A stretch of 11,912 bases of DNA from Microcaldota archaeon. Lineage in GTDB: Archaea > Iainarchaeota > Iainarchaeia > JAADDC01. Of this stretch, positions 1 to 6,151 are shown in pieces; position 1 is the stretch's first letter; each line of letters begins with the position of its first letter. Position numbers and translations under genes: made by a program. A model generated the notes under the pieces. It was not told the DNA's origin. It saw nothing but the letters and a program-made list of their open reading frames with translations, and did not search any database. The stretch lies in contig JALUER010000047.1 of assembly GCA_027043825.1 (NCBI GenBank), forward strand, positions 1 through 11,912, given 5' to 3'.

Positions 1-23
1 GCTAGATCGGCGTGCTCGGCCAC
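1..23 (-). CDS. Possible 5' end of a gene running off the left edge
   Basis: A GTG at 23-21 opens a frame (Met-Ala-Glu-His-Ala-Asp-Leu) on the minus strand that leaves the window after seven codons. It follows the TAG stop of the preceding gene with a one-base gap, the spacing expected in an operon. There is no clear Shine-Dalgarno and no TATA box at the usual distance, and seven codons cannot identify a product, so this is only a candidate. Confidence 0.25.
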
Positions 24-24
24 C

Positions 25-747
25 CTAAAACTTGTATACCTCATCCTTCGGAGCGGACTTCACGATTATTGAGCCAATGAGGCCCTTTTTCGTGAGCTCA
101 GCTATGATCTTCGGAAGTTTGGACTGACGGAAGCCCGTGAGGGACTTGGGGAACACGTAAAGGTAGACCTCCTTGATGGGGATCCCCACTTCCTGGAGCT
201 TCTTCCAGACCTCTGACTTGTTTGTCACCGCGCCCACGAGGCGCGTGGTCTTCCCGTTCAGCACCTCGCCAATCACGTAGGCGTTCCCGTACCTGCCCAC
301 GAGGTCCAGATCCGTCTGGTACTCCGCCCTCGATCCGTTGACAGTTATAACCAGCTTCACACCAACATTGTCATGTGGGTGCTCCAACTCAACACGCCGG
401 AGTATTTCGTACTTCCCCCGGGTTTCGTACTCCGATTCAGCATTGGAGAGCTGGTATGGAAGGTTTACATTCGACCCCACGTCAACCCGAAGGCCTCCCT
501 CCCTGTGACGGAAGTTAAGCCTGAGGAAAACCCGTCCCAGGTTCTCCACATCCTCTTTCCAGTCCAAAACAACCTTGGAGCTCCGTGTGGAAGTGCGGAG
601 GTCCGTGAAGAGGTCGAGGGGGATTACGGGCCTACTGAGCACAGCGTTTACACGGACGTGCTTGCGGCGGGGGTCAAGGTGGAACCCCTTGATCTTTTTT
701 ATATAAGGCTTACCTTGCACGAACTCCTTCATTGGGGGCCTCGCCAC
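25..747 (-). CDS. Hypothetical protein, possible PD-(D/E)XK-like fold
   Basis: A 240-residue protein I do not recognise. It is the last complete gene of the aIF1A-RIO1 run. The GTG start at 747 is supported by a strong Shine-Dalgarno (GGAGGGGTGA, which contains the RIO1 stop codon) four bases upstream; ATG at 732 is the alternative. The N-terminal third is basic. No signal peptide or membrane segment is visible. Residues 143-166 have a strand-turn-strand pattern (TDLDLVG, then YVIGEV) resembling the core of PD-(D/E)XK nucleases, with Asp146/Asp148 and Glu161 in acidic positions, but the usual Lys after Glu-x is Leu. A helix and a strand (EVYLYVFP, 193-200) follow, as in that fold. As I recall, a KH-domain ribosome-maturation gene often occupies this place in other archaea; no KH GxxG motif is seen. 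Nuclease ancestry is inference only; a role in RNA or ribosome maturation is suggested solely by context. Confidence 0.8.
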   Translation of the reverse strand: MARPPMKEFVQGKPYIKKIKGFHLDPRRKHVRVNAVLSRPVIPLDLFTDLRTSTRSSKVVLDWKEDVENLGRVFLRLNFRHREGGLRVDVGSNVNLPYQLSNAESEYETRGKYEILRRVELEHPHDNVGVKLVITVNGSRAEYQTDLDLVGRYGNAYVIGEVLNGKTTRLVGAVTNKSEVWKKLQEVGIPIKEVYLYVFPKSLTGFRQSKLPKIIAELTKKGLIGSIIVKSAPKDEVYKF

Positions 748-751
748 GTAA

Positions 752-1525
752 TCACCCCTCCTTGGCCCGTTTCCTCAACTCCCTTATTACATCGTGGGGG
801 GTCTTGAACTCCTTGAAACCCAGCCTCTGGAGAACCTTCAGGAGCTGGTTCATGTCCCGGTAGAAGAACTCGTAGGCGAGGGGGTGGTCCCAGGTCATGG
901 ATTGACCCATATCGATGATGTGAGGAAAGTTCTCCCAGACGAGGATGTTGTACTCGCTCAGGTCAGCGTGGACGATCCCTGCCTTGTAGTAAAGACGGGA
1001 AAGGGATGTAAGGAGGTCGTCCACGAAGGGTTTGGGATCCTCCGGCGGGAAGTCTTTTAGAAGAGGGGCAGGAGTGTTTTCATCGCCGATGTACTCCATC
1101 ACGATGACGTTCTTCCGGTGAACGATGGGGAAGGGTACCCTCACACCGCTCTTGTGGGCTATCTCCAGGTTCTTGAACTCTCTCCGGGCCCACTGGTAGA
1201 TAATGGCCCGCCTGCTCCTCTTAGTGATCCTCACCCGTGGATCCCCCTCGATATACTTCCAGAGGTGCCTAAACTCGCTGGTGTTTATGCGGTAGATCTT
1301 CACTGCCACAAAATCACCGGTTCTGTCGACGGCCCGGAACACGTTGGCCTCCTTTCCCGTAGAAATGACGTTTTCCAGCTCCTTTATGTAGCCGGACTCC
1401 ATGAGCTTAAAGAGGGTAGAAACCGTATCGGCGTCGAAGACCTCCTGATAGGCCTTCCGCGTGTCGGCGTCCCGGACACCGGAGGTGAGCCGAGAAACGA
1501 GCTCCTCGTACTCCTCCAGCCTCAT
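752..1525 (-). CDS. rio1: RIO1-type serine protein kinase/ATPase
   Basis: RIO-family atypical kinase of 257 residues, normal archaeal length. Known RIO1 proteins bind pre-small-subunit particles and use ATP hydrolysis in late 16S/18S rRNA maturation and factor release. Visible motifs: RIO N-terminal helical region (about 1-50), P-loop STGKEANV (55-62), ATP-binding Lys76 in VAVKIY, hinge MEYIG (143-147), catalytic loop HADLSEYN (186-193) with Asp188 and Asn193, and metal-binding IDMGQS with Asp205, the RIO1 form of DFG. The C-terminal tail is basic. All catalytic residues are present. The ATG overlaps the aIF1A stop (ATGA), indicating translational coupling; the RIO1 TGA lies inside the Shine-Dalgarno of the next gene. 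Pairing of aIF1A and RIO1 is common in archaea and fits a ribosome-assembly and initiation operon. Confidence 0.97.
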   Translation of the reverse strand: MRLEEYEELVSRLTSGVRDADTRKAYQEVFDADTVSTLFKLMESGYIKELENVISTGKEANVFRAVDRTGDFVAVKIYRINTSEFRHLWKYIEGDPRVRITKRSRRAIIYQWARREFKNLEIAHKSGVRVPFPIVHRKNVIVMEYIGDENTPAPLLKDFPPEDPKPFVDDLLTSLSRLYYKAGIVHADLSEYNILVWENFPHIIDMGQSMTWDHPLAYEFFYRDMNQLLKVLQRLGFKEFKTPHDVIRELRKRAKEG

Positions 1526-1866
1526 AGGTACATCCCCAAGTAGTCCTTGAGGGCGTCCAAGTAGCCTTCCTGGAGGAGTTTCTCCACCTCGGTCTTCCTG
1601 TACTTGTGGACGATGTCACAACGGTCCTTCCTGTACTCCCAGAGCTTGCAGATAACCACGTCCCCTACCATGATCCACATCCTTCGCCTGAAGCGGCCGG
1701 GGATTCTACCCAGCCGTTCCTTTCCATCTTCGCAGATGACCCTGACGTGGTTTCCACCGAGCTTCTGGTCCACGAGCGCGAACATCTCTTCCTCTTCTCT
1801 TCGGGGCTTCCGTATCTTTCCAATGTCAATCTCCTGGGGCTCACCAGTGTCTCTCCGCTTCTTCAC
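1522..1866 (-). CDS. eif1A: Translation initiation factor aIF1A
   Basis: Archaeal IF1/eIF1A homologue, which binds the small-subunit A site during start-codon selection. The S1/IF1-type OB fold covers about residues 27-90 and contains the family blocks LGGNHVRV, GKERLGRIPGR and GDVVICKLWEY; a basic N-terminal tail and the KCDI-like element (RCDIVHKY) are also present. The start is set at GTG 1866: a TATA box (GTTATAAAC on the minus strand, 1887-1895) is centred 25 bp upstream, giving a leaderless mRNA and a 114-residue protein beginning Met-Lys-Lys-Arg. An upstream TTG at 1884 lies almost inside the TATA box and would add six residues; it is unlikely. It is the first gene of a transcript with RIO1 and the 240-residue hypothetical protein. 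Confidence 0.96.
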   Translation of the reverse strand: MKKRRDTGEPQEIDIGKIRKPRREEEEMFALVDQKLGGNHVRVICEDGKERLGRIPGRFRRRMWIMVGDVVICKLWEYRKDRCDIVHKYRKTEVEKLLQEGYLDALKDYLGMYL

Positions 1867-1886
1867 GCTAAAAGATGAATCCAAGG

Positions 1887-1895
1887 GTTTATAAC
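1887..1895 (-). promoter_or_regulatory. TATA box of aIF1A
   Basis: GTTATAAAC on the minus strand, centred 25 bp before GTG 1866, with no Shine-Dalgarno between. The spacing predicts transcription starting at or beside the start codon. The box sits just after the stop of the DUF424 gene. Confidence 0.75.
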
Positions 1896-1905
1896 TTGTA
1901 GATGT

Positions 1906-2181
1906 TCAGGTGGGGACGCCTTCCACCCTCTTCACTGCCGAGGGAGTGGCATAGCCCAGGGAGACGACCATCTCTACCACCCTTTCCCCCACGAGGGAGA
2001 GAATATCCCCCTCCACCAGCATCTCCTTTACCCGTTCTTCTCCCACTTTCTCTCCTCCGTAGAAGGACGGGGATACCCTCAGGACGACCTCTCCCTCCCT
2101 GAAGATCTTCCCCAGGAGTTCCTCGTCACAGACGTTTACCAAGAGGGCTTCCGGAGTTCTTATTACCTTCATCCAGAACAT
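1906..2181 (-). CDS. DUF424 family protein
   Basis: A 91-residue protein matching the archaeal DUF424 family: the start KVIRTPEALLVNVCDEELLG, then REGEVVLRV, SFYGGEKV, and the segment EGDILSLVGERVVEM followed by a C-terminal GVP. Function is unknown to me; the family is archaeal and tends to lie near translation genes, and here it lies between aIF2-beta and aIF1A. ATG 2181 is preceded by GGTGA four bases upstream, so translation is by Shine-Dalgarno in the aIF2-beta transcript (10 bp gap). A second ATG at 2172, matching the usual family start (MKV), is an alternative. Confidence 0.9.
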   Translation of the reverse strand: MFWMKVIRTPEALLVNVCDEELLGKIFREGEVVLRVSPSFYGGEKVGEERVKEMLVEGDILSLVGERVVEMVVSLGYATPSAVKRVEGVPT

Positions 2182-2190
2182 CCCGTCACC

Positions 2191-2598
2191 TTATATCTCT
2201 GGGACGGGGTTTATGGCACCGCAGGCCTCGCACTTGAGCATGGTCACCCCGTACATCTCCACGAAGTGGGTGTCTGGTTTGCCGCAGACCGGACAGAGGA
2301 CGAAGGTCTTCACGTAGTCCTCCAGCTTCTTCTGGAGGGCACCGACACCTATCCTCCCCTTCAGCCGGAGGCGGTCCCCCTCTATGGAGGCAGCGGTGGC
2401 CAGTTCCTTCGAGAAGAAGCGGGCCAGGTGCTTGGGCTCCCTCCGGAGGTAGGAGGCGATCTGCTTGAAGTTAGCTATAACGGTGGTCCTGCCGTGGTAC
2501 TCCACCCTTACCCGGGGCATCTCGAAACGGGCCGGCTCTTTTACCTTCTCTGGCAGGAGCCTGTAGGCCCTCTCCAGGAGCTCCTCGTAACCCATCAT
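2191..2598 (-). CDS. eif2b: Translation initiation factor aIF2, beta subunit
   Basis: Beta subunit of the heterotrimeric aIF2, which delivers initiator tRNA to the small subunit. The protein has 135 residues, the usual archaeal length. An N-terminal helix (about 1-18) contacts the gamma subunit; the central eIF2B/eIF5 domain (about 20-98) includes TTVIANFKQIASYLRREP and LATAASIEGDRL; a C-terminal zinc ribbon has Cys102, Cys105, Cys123 and Cys126 (CPVCGKPDT and KCEACGAINP). All four zinc ligands are present. ATG 2598 is followed directly by ATG 2595; the TATA box is centred 29 bp before 2598, so the leader is at most a few bases. The downstream DUF424 gene probably shares the transcript. Confidence 0.97.
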   Translation of the reverse strand: MMGYEELLERAYRLLPEKVKEPARFEMPRVRVEYHGRTTVIANFKQIASYLRREPKHLARFFSKELATAASIEGDRLRLKGRIGVGALQKKLEDYVKTFVLCPVCGKPDTHFVEMYGVTMLKCEACGAINPVPEI

Positions 2599-2623
2599 CC
2601 GGAAAAAGTTCTGGCCGTTTAGG

Positions 2624-2631
2624 TTATAAAA
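2624..2631 (-). promoter_or_regulatory. TATA box of aIF2-beta, containing upstream stop codon
   Basis: TTTTATAA on the minus strand. Its last three bases (2626-2624) are the TAA stop of the preceding OB-fold gene. The centre is 29 bp from ATG 2598, a little longer than for the other promoters here. Confidence 0.7.
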
Positions 2632-3046
2632 GGTCTACCACTTCTACCTCTTCCACCACTTCCTCCTCGTTCCTTTCCCTCCTCGACTTCCCTTCCAGGA
2701 GGGTGAGGGCGTTTTGGAGCCTGTGGTACAGCTCTTCCTCCGTCGAAATCTTCCTCACCACGTCGGCGAGGATCCTTATCTCGTCGTTCCGCTTGGAGAC
2801 CCTCCCGATGACCCTCACCACATCCCCCTCGTCCACGTCCGTCTCCTGGAAGAGGACGACGGGAAGAGTAGCGGTGAAGTCGTCCAGGAGGAGCATGGTG
2901 CTTTTCTCCCCCACGAACTTCCTTACCACGACGCCCCAGACGCTGACCTTCCTCACCTCGTGGCCTGACGGTGTTACAAAGCCGCTATCGGACTCCCTTG
3001 CCCCCTCCACCTCCTTCAGGGGGAGCCTTCTCGCCGTCCAGTCCAC
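2624..3046 (-). CDS. RPA-like single-stranded DNA-binding OB-fold protein
   Basis: A 140-residue protein with one OB fold, resembling the small archaeal RPA subunits (RPA14/RPA32 type) that coat single-stranded DNA in replication and repair. In order: a short N-terminal segment TARRLPLKEVE similar to the start of archaeal RPA subunits, the OB fold (about 31-100, with KVSVWGVVVRK, LLLDDFTATLPVVLF, GDVVRVIGRV, EIRILADVV), a helix (101-118) and an acidic tail (EEEVVEEVEVVDLL). The start is placed at GTG 3046, 26 bp from a TATA-like element and matching the family N-terminus. The frame remains open to ATG 3097, but those 17 codons run through the promoter. No partner RPA subunit is in the window. 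A different OB-fold role, such as an RPA-associated factor, is possible. Confidence 0.85.
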   Translation of the reverse strand: MDWTARRLPLKEVEGARESDSGFVTPSGHEVRKVSVWGVVVRKFVGEKSTMLLLDDFTATLPVVLFQETDVDEGDVVRVIGRVSKRNDEIRILADVVRKISTEEELYHRLQNALTLLEGKSRRERNEEEVVEEVEVVDLL

Positions 3047-3066
3047 GGAATAATCCTGTACCAAGG

Positions 3067-3077
3067 TTTTAATATTT
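3067..3077. promoter_or_regulatory. Shared bidirectional TATA element, OB-fold gene / enolase
   Basis: TTTTAATATTT on the plus strand reads AAATATTAAAA on the minus, so it offers a TATA-like site to both strands. Its centre is 24 bp from enolase ATG 3096 and 26 bp from OB-fold GTG 3046. Both starts lack a Shine-Dalgarno, so both mRNAs would be leaderless. Confidence 0.65.
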
Positions 3078-3095
3078 GGACATCCTTCTTGGGAC

Positions 3096-4241
3096 ATGAG
3101 GGTGAGGGACTACTCGGTGCGACTGGTGCTCAACTCCAAGGCAGAACCCAACCTGGAGGTATGCGTGAACGGCTTCTGCTCCTCTCCCCCCTCCGGGACG
3201 TCCACCTCTACCAAGGAGGTGAGGGCCTGGCCCTCGGGAAGGAACCTCCTCGACTCGGTGAGGAAGGCCAAAAGGAAGGCGGAGGAAGTCCTGGAGAACT
3301 TGAAGGGCAAGGATATGGAGCCGAAGGAGGTGGAGGAGGAACTCGTAGGAGAAAGGGAGACCCTCGGAGGGAACGGGCTCTTGTCCATCTCCCTCTCCCT
3401 TTACAAGGCGGGGGCCGCCGAGGCAGGGCTTCCCCTCTGGAGATACCTCTCGGAGCTCTTCGGGACGAGGCCCTCGGTCCCTAAACCCCTGGAGAACTTC
3501 GTGGGTGGGGGGAAGCACGGAGGGGGCTTCGACGTCCAGGAGGTCCTCCTCTTCCCGGAGTTCAAGGGAAGCATCGAGGAGTGGGTTTTGACCCTCTCGG
3601 AGGCCTACAGGGACCTGAAGAAGAGATTGAGTAGGGCGGATCCATCGTTCAGGGGTGCCCTCACCCTCGAATCGGCCTTCGTGGTGGGGCTGTCCCTCCG
3701 GGACGTCTTAGCCATCGTGAAAAACCTGGCGGACGACTACTCGCTGGGTCTGGGAATGGACGTGGCCGCCTCGGACTTGTTTGACGGAAATGCCTACGTC
3801 TGGGAGTCGGAGGGGGTTGTTAGAGATCGTGAAGCCCAGATAGACTACATAGAGGAGGTGGTGAAGGATTTTGGGGTCTACTACGTGGAGGACCCCCTCC
3901 ACGAGGATGACGGAGAGGGCTTCGTGGAGCTACAGAGGAGGATAGACGGCATCGTGGTGGGGGACGACCTCTTCGCCACCAACGTGAGGTATCTCATCCC
4001 TGGAGTGGGGGGCATCATCATCAAGTACAACCAGAGAGGGAGCATCGTGGAGACGGTGGAGACGGTGGAGGAGGCGAGGAAGCTGGGTATGAAGATCATC
4101 GTTTCCCACCGCTCCGGGGAAACGGAAGACGCTTTCCTCTCCCACTTTGCCGTGGCCATGGGGGCGGACTTCGCCAAGGTGGGGGCGGCAGGCATAAGGG
4201 TGGTGAAGCTCAACGAGTTCCTGAGGATTGGAGACGTCTAA
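3096..4241 (+). CDS. eno: Enolase (phosphopyruvate hydratase), divergent and shortened
   Basis: Interconverts 2-phosphoglycerate and phosphoenolpyruvate in central carbon metabolism. At 381 residues it is shorter than the usual roughly 410-430. Catalytic residues can still be matched: mobile loop SGTS with Ser36, His141, Glu149 (DVQEV), Glu192, metal ligands Asp222 (GMDVAAS), Glu265 (VEDPLHEDD) and Asp290 (VGDDLF), catalytic Lys310, the SHRSGETED block with His338-Arg339-Ser340, and Lys361 near the C-terminal KLNEFLRI. The N-terminal barrel-capping domain is the most altered: the common LDSRGNPT is replaced by LNSKAEPN, and INGG(S/K)HA by VGGGKHGGG. An active enzyme is therefore likely. ATG 3096 is leaderless from the TATA at 3067-3077. 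The last 32 bases overlap the convergent synthetase gene. In many archaea eno lies beside rpoK; here rpoK is about 7.3 kb away. Confidence 0.95.
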   Translation: MRVRDYSVRLVLNSKAEPNLEVCVNGFCSSPPSGTSTSTKEVRAWPSGRNLLDSVRKAKRKAEEVLENLKGKDMEPKEVEEELVGERETLGGNGLLSISLSLYKAGAAEAGLPLWRYLSELFGTRPSVPKPLENFVGGGKHGGGFDVQEVLLFPEFKGSIEEWVLTLSEAYRDLKKRLSRADPSFRGALTLESAFVVGLSLRDVLAIVKNLADDYSLGLGMDVAASDLFDGNAYVWESEGVVRDREAQIDYIEEVVKDFGVYYVEDPLHEDDGEGFVELQRRIDGIVVGDDLFATNVRYLIPGVGGIIIKYNQRGSIVETVETVEEARKLGMKIIVSHRSGETEDAFLSHFAVAMGADFAKVGAAGIRVVKLNEFLRIGDV

Positions 4242-5529
4242 TACCGTAGTCCGCCACCTTGGCCATGGCCCTCAGCACGTCCTCCAGGCTCTCGTAGGCC
4301 GGGACGCCGGCGTCTATGAGCTTGTCCCTGAGGAACTCGGCGTACTTCCATCCCGGGACGAAGGCGTAGACGGGGAGGTCGACGCTGGAGAGGACCCGGG
4401 CCATGGAGGGGTCGATGGTGGGCGTCTGAGGGGTGACGATGGAGAGGATCAGGTCGTAGCCCTCGGCGTTCTCCACCACCTTCCTGTAGTCTTCCGGGGA
4501 GGCGTCGCCCGTCAGGTCAAAGGGGTTTGACTGAACCACGTGGGGAGGGAAGTCCAGCTCCTTCTTCCAGGGAGGAAGGGAGAAACCATACTTCTCGGCG
4601 TAGTCCGAGGCGAGGACACCGAAACCTCCTCCGTTGGTGACGATAAGGAGCCGCTTCCCCCTCGGAACGGGTTGTTTGAGGGCAAGGATGACGTCGGCCA
4701 GCTCCTCCAGGCTTTCCACCTCTATGGCACCTGCCTGGCGGAGGGCACCCCTGAACACCTCATAATCACCCGTTATGGCCTCCGTGTGGGAAGAGGCTGC
4801 CTTCGTTCCCCTCTTGGTCTTCCCTCCCTTCAGGACGATGACGGGCTTGTGGGGGGTGATCTCCCTCACCCTCTCGTAGAGCTCCCTCCCCCTCTTCACC
4901 CCCTCGAGATAGAGGACGATGACGTCCGTCTCCTCGTCTCCCTTCAGGTAGTCCAGGAAGTCCACCTCGTCCAGGACGAGCTTGTTGCCCAGGGAAACCA
5001 CCTTGGACACCCCTATGTCCTCCCGGGCAAAGATGTCCAGCATCGCCGCTATGATGGCACCCGACTGGGAGAGAACCGAGACGTTCCCTTCACCCGGGAA
5101 GTCCATGCGGTCCGGGGAGAGGAAGGTGGCGTTGAGACGGGGAGTGTAGATTCCTATACAGTTGGGGCCCACCAGGTTCGTTCCGAAGGAGACGGCCCTC
5201 AATCTCTCGTCCAGGTCCTTTCTACCTACCTCCCCGAATCCCCCGCTCACCACCACGAAGTTCCTCACACCCAGCCTCGTGGCCTCTTCGATGATGGAAG
5301 GGACGAACTCCGCCCTCACGGCCACGACCACGAGGTCCGGAACCTCGGGGAGCTCCGAAAGGGATCTATAGGCTTTCCTACCGAGTATCTCCCCTCCCTT
5401 GACGTTGACAGGGTAGATCTTGCCCGGAAAGGAGGAGAGGAGGTTGTAGAGAAGGACGTGGCCCACCTTCTCCGGGTGATGGGACGCCCCCACCACCGCC
5501 ACCGAGGAGGGTTTGAAGAGCCGCTCCAC
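4210..5529 (-). CDS. acdA: ADP-forming acetyl/acyl-CoA synthetase, alpha subunit
   Basis: Alpha subunit of NDP-forming acyl-CoA synthetase, which makes ATP from acyl-CoA, ADP and phosphate at the end of archaeal fermentation. Reading from GTG 5529 (439 residues): a CoA-binding Rossmann domain (about 1-125, SSVAVVGAS, KIYPVNVKGGEILG), a succinyl-CoA-synthetase-like domain (about 130-285, GPNCIGIYTP, LSQSGA, VSLGNK) with the phosphorylated His in SSHTEA (residue 248), and a C-terminal flavodoxin-like domain (TNGGGFGVLASD, NPFDLTGDA). The beta/ATP-grasp subunit is not fused and not in the window. The frame is open to TTG 5598, but family N-termini begin close to ERLFKPSSVAVVGAS, and GTG 5529 lies 25 bp from a TATA-like element, so the shorter form is preferred; ATG 5571 is the alternative. 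Confidence 0.93.
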   Translation of the reverse strand: MERLFKPSSVAVVGASHHPEKVGHVLLYNLLSSFPGKIYPVNVKGGEILGRKAYRSLSELPEVPDLVVVAVRAEFVPSIIEEATRLGVRNFVVVSGGFGEVGRKDLDERLRAVSFGTNLVGPNCIGIYTPRLNATFLSPDRMDFPGEGNVSVLSQSGAIIAAMLDIFAREDIGVSKVVSLGNKLVLDEVDFLDYLKGDEETDVIVLYLEGVKRGRELYERVREITPHKPVIVLKGGKTKRGTKAASSHTEAITGDYEVFRGALRQAGAIEVESLEELADVILALKQPVPRGKRLLIVTNGGGFGVLASDYAEKYGFSLPPWKKELDFPPHVVQSNPFDLTGDASPEDYRKVVENAEGYDLILSIVTPQTPTIDPSMARVLSSVDLPVYAFVPGWKYAEFLRDKLIDAGVPAYESLEDVLRAMAKVADYGIRRLQSSGTR

Positions 5530-5549
5530 GGAAGATAATGAAGAGTTCC

Positions 5550-5560
5550 TATGAAAAAGG
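5550..5560. promoter_or_regulatory. Possible shared TATA element, acdA / hypothetical gene
   Basis: TATGAAAAAGG on the plus strand and CCTTTTTCATA on the minus lie midway between two GTG codons, 25 bp from 5529 on the minus strand and about 28 bp from 5582 on the plus. The match to a TATA box is weaker than at the OB-fold/enolase pair, but the geometry is the same. Confidence 0.4.
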
Positions 5561-5581
5561 CTTCTGGCCATTACTTTTAAC

Positions 5582-6151
5582 GTGTTCGTGGTAGCCAAGG
5601 ACAGGTGGGGAAGGGTTCGGCACGTCCACTACTTGCCCAACGGGGTGAGGTTGAGGGCCGGGGCGTCTCACCATAGACCCGACGTGATCATAACGGAGGA
5701 CGAGAGCTTCACGAATCCTCTTCTTCTCCACAGGGATGGAGACAGGGTTTACGTGCACCTGCCGAACCAGGTCATCACGGTGGAGAAGGGCGGGTCGCTG
5801 AACCTGACCAACGTGGTCCTGGAGTTCGTCCCGGTGCTAAGTGCGCTTCCCTCGGTGGAGGAGCTGTGGAAGATGGAGAGCGAGCTGTTCAACCCTTCCC
5901 TTCCCGAGCGGGTGAGGAAGTTCTTGAGGTTGTACTTAGCCTACGCTTCCCTCAAGCTTTCGGAGAACGCCCCCGAGGTCTACAAGGACTCCCTCGTGCT
6001 CCTCTCCTCCCGAATGAGTAACATCCCACCCGAGAAGTTAGTGGCCGAGAGGAAGAGGATAGAGAAGAGCCTGGAGGGGGAGATGAGGGAGGTGCTCTCC
6101 TCCATGACCCCCGACGAGATCCTCTACGTGTTCAAGACGCTCGTTTCTTGA
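5582..6151 (+). CDS. Hypothetical protein, 189 residues
   Basis: I do not recognise this protein. The first 85 residues alternate hydrophobic and polar in a beta-rich pattern (GDRVYVHLPNQVITVEKGG, NLTNVVLEFVPVL); from 91 onward it looks helical and charged, with a hydrophobic helix near 112-126 too short and polar to be a clear membrane segment. No metal-ligand Cys pairs, Walker motifs or signal peptide. Both halves have coding-like composition. Start GTG 5582 has no Shine-Dalgarno and lies about 28 bp from a TATA-like element, which suggests a leaderless transcript diverging from acdA. The 3' end overlaps the convergent PIN gene by 28 bases. Confidence 0.75.
   Translation: MFVVAKDRWGRVRHVHYLPNGVRLRAGASHHRPDVIITEDESFTNPLLLHRDGDRVYVHLPNQVITVEKGGSLNLTNVVLEFVPVLSALPSVEELWKMESELFNPSLPERVRKFLRLYLAYASLKLSENAPEVYKDSLVLLSSRMSNIPPEKLVAERKRIEKSLEGEMREVLSSMTPDEILYVFKTLVS

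Noticed and set aside
1..40. tRNA-like start (GGTGGCCGAGC on the minus strand) resembling the D-arm of a class II tRNA
   Set aside because: The seven bases that would form the acceptor stem run through the end of the preceding gene, and the GG of the D-loop is missing; the rest lies outside the window.
691..710. TATA-like run TTATATAAAAAAG on the minus strand inside the first hypothetical gene
   Set aside because: It encodes Tyr-Ile-Lys-Lys-Ile, no in-frame start lies 25 bp downstream, and a strong Shine-Dalgarno supports the start at 747.
3069..3518. Minus-strand open frame of 149 codons opposite enolase
   Set aside because: Pro/Gly/Arg-rich shadow of the enolase gene, no promoter or family resemblance.
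3500..3530. G-quadruplex in the enolase gene (runs GGG, GGGGGG, GGGGG)
   Set aside because: Only three separated tracts of three or more G's are present, and they encode the Gly-rich active-site loop.
4540..5538. Long plus-strand open frame of 332 codons opposite the synthetase gene
   Set aside because: It is the antisense shadow of acdA: its His/Arg/Pro/Gly-rich translation has no domain, whereas the minus strand gives a full family match.
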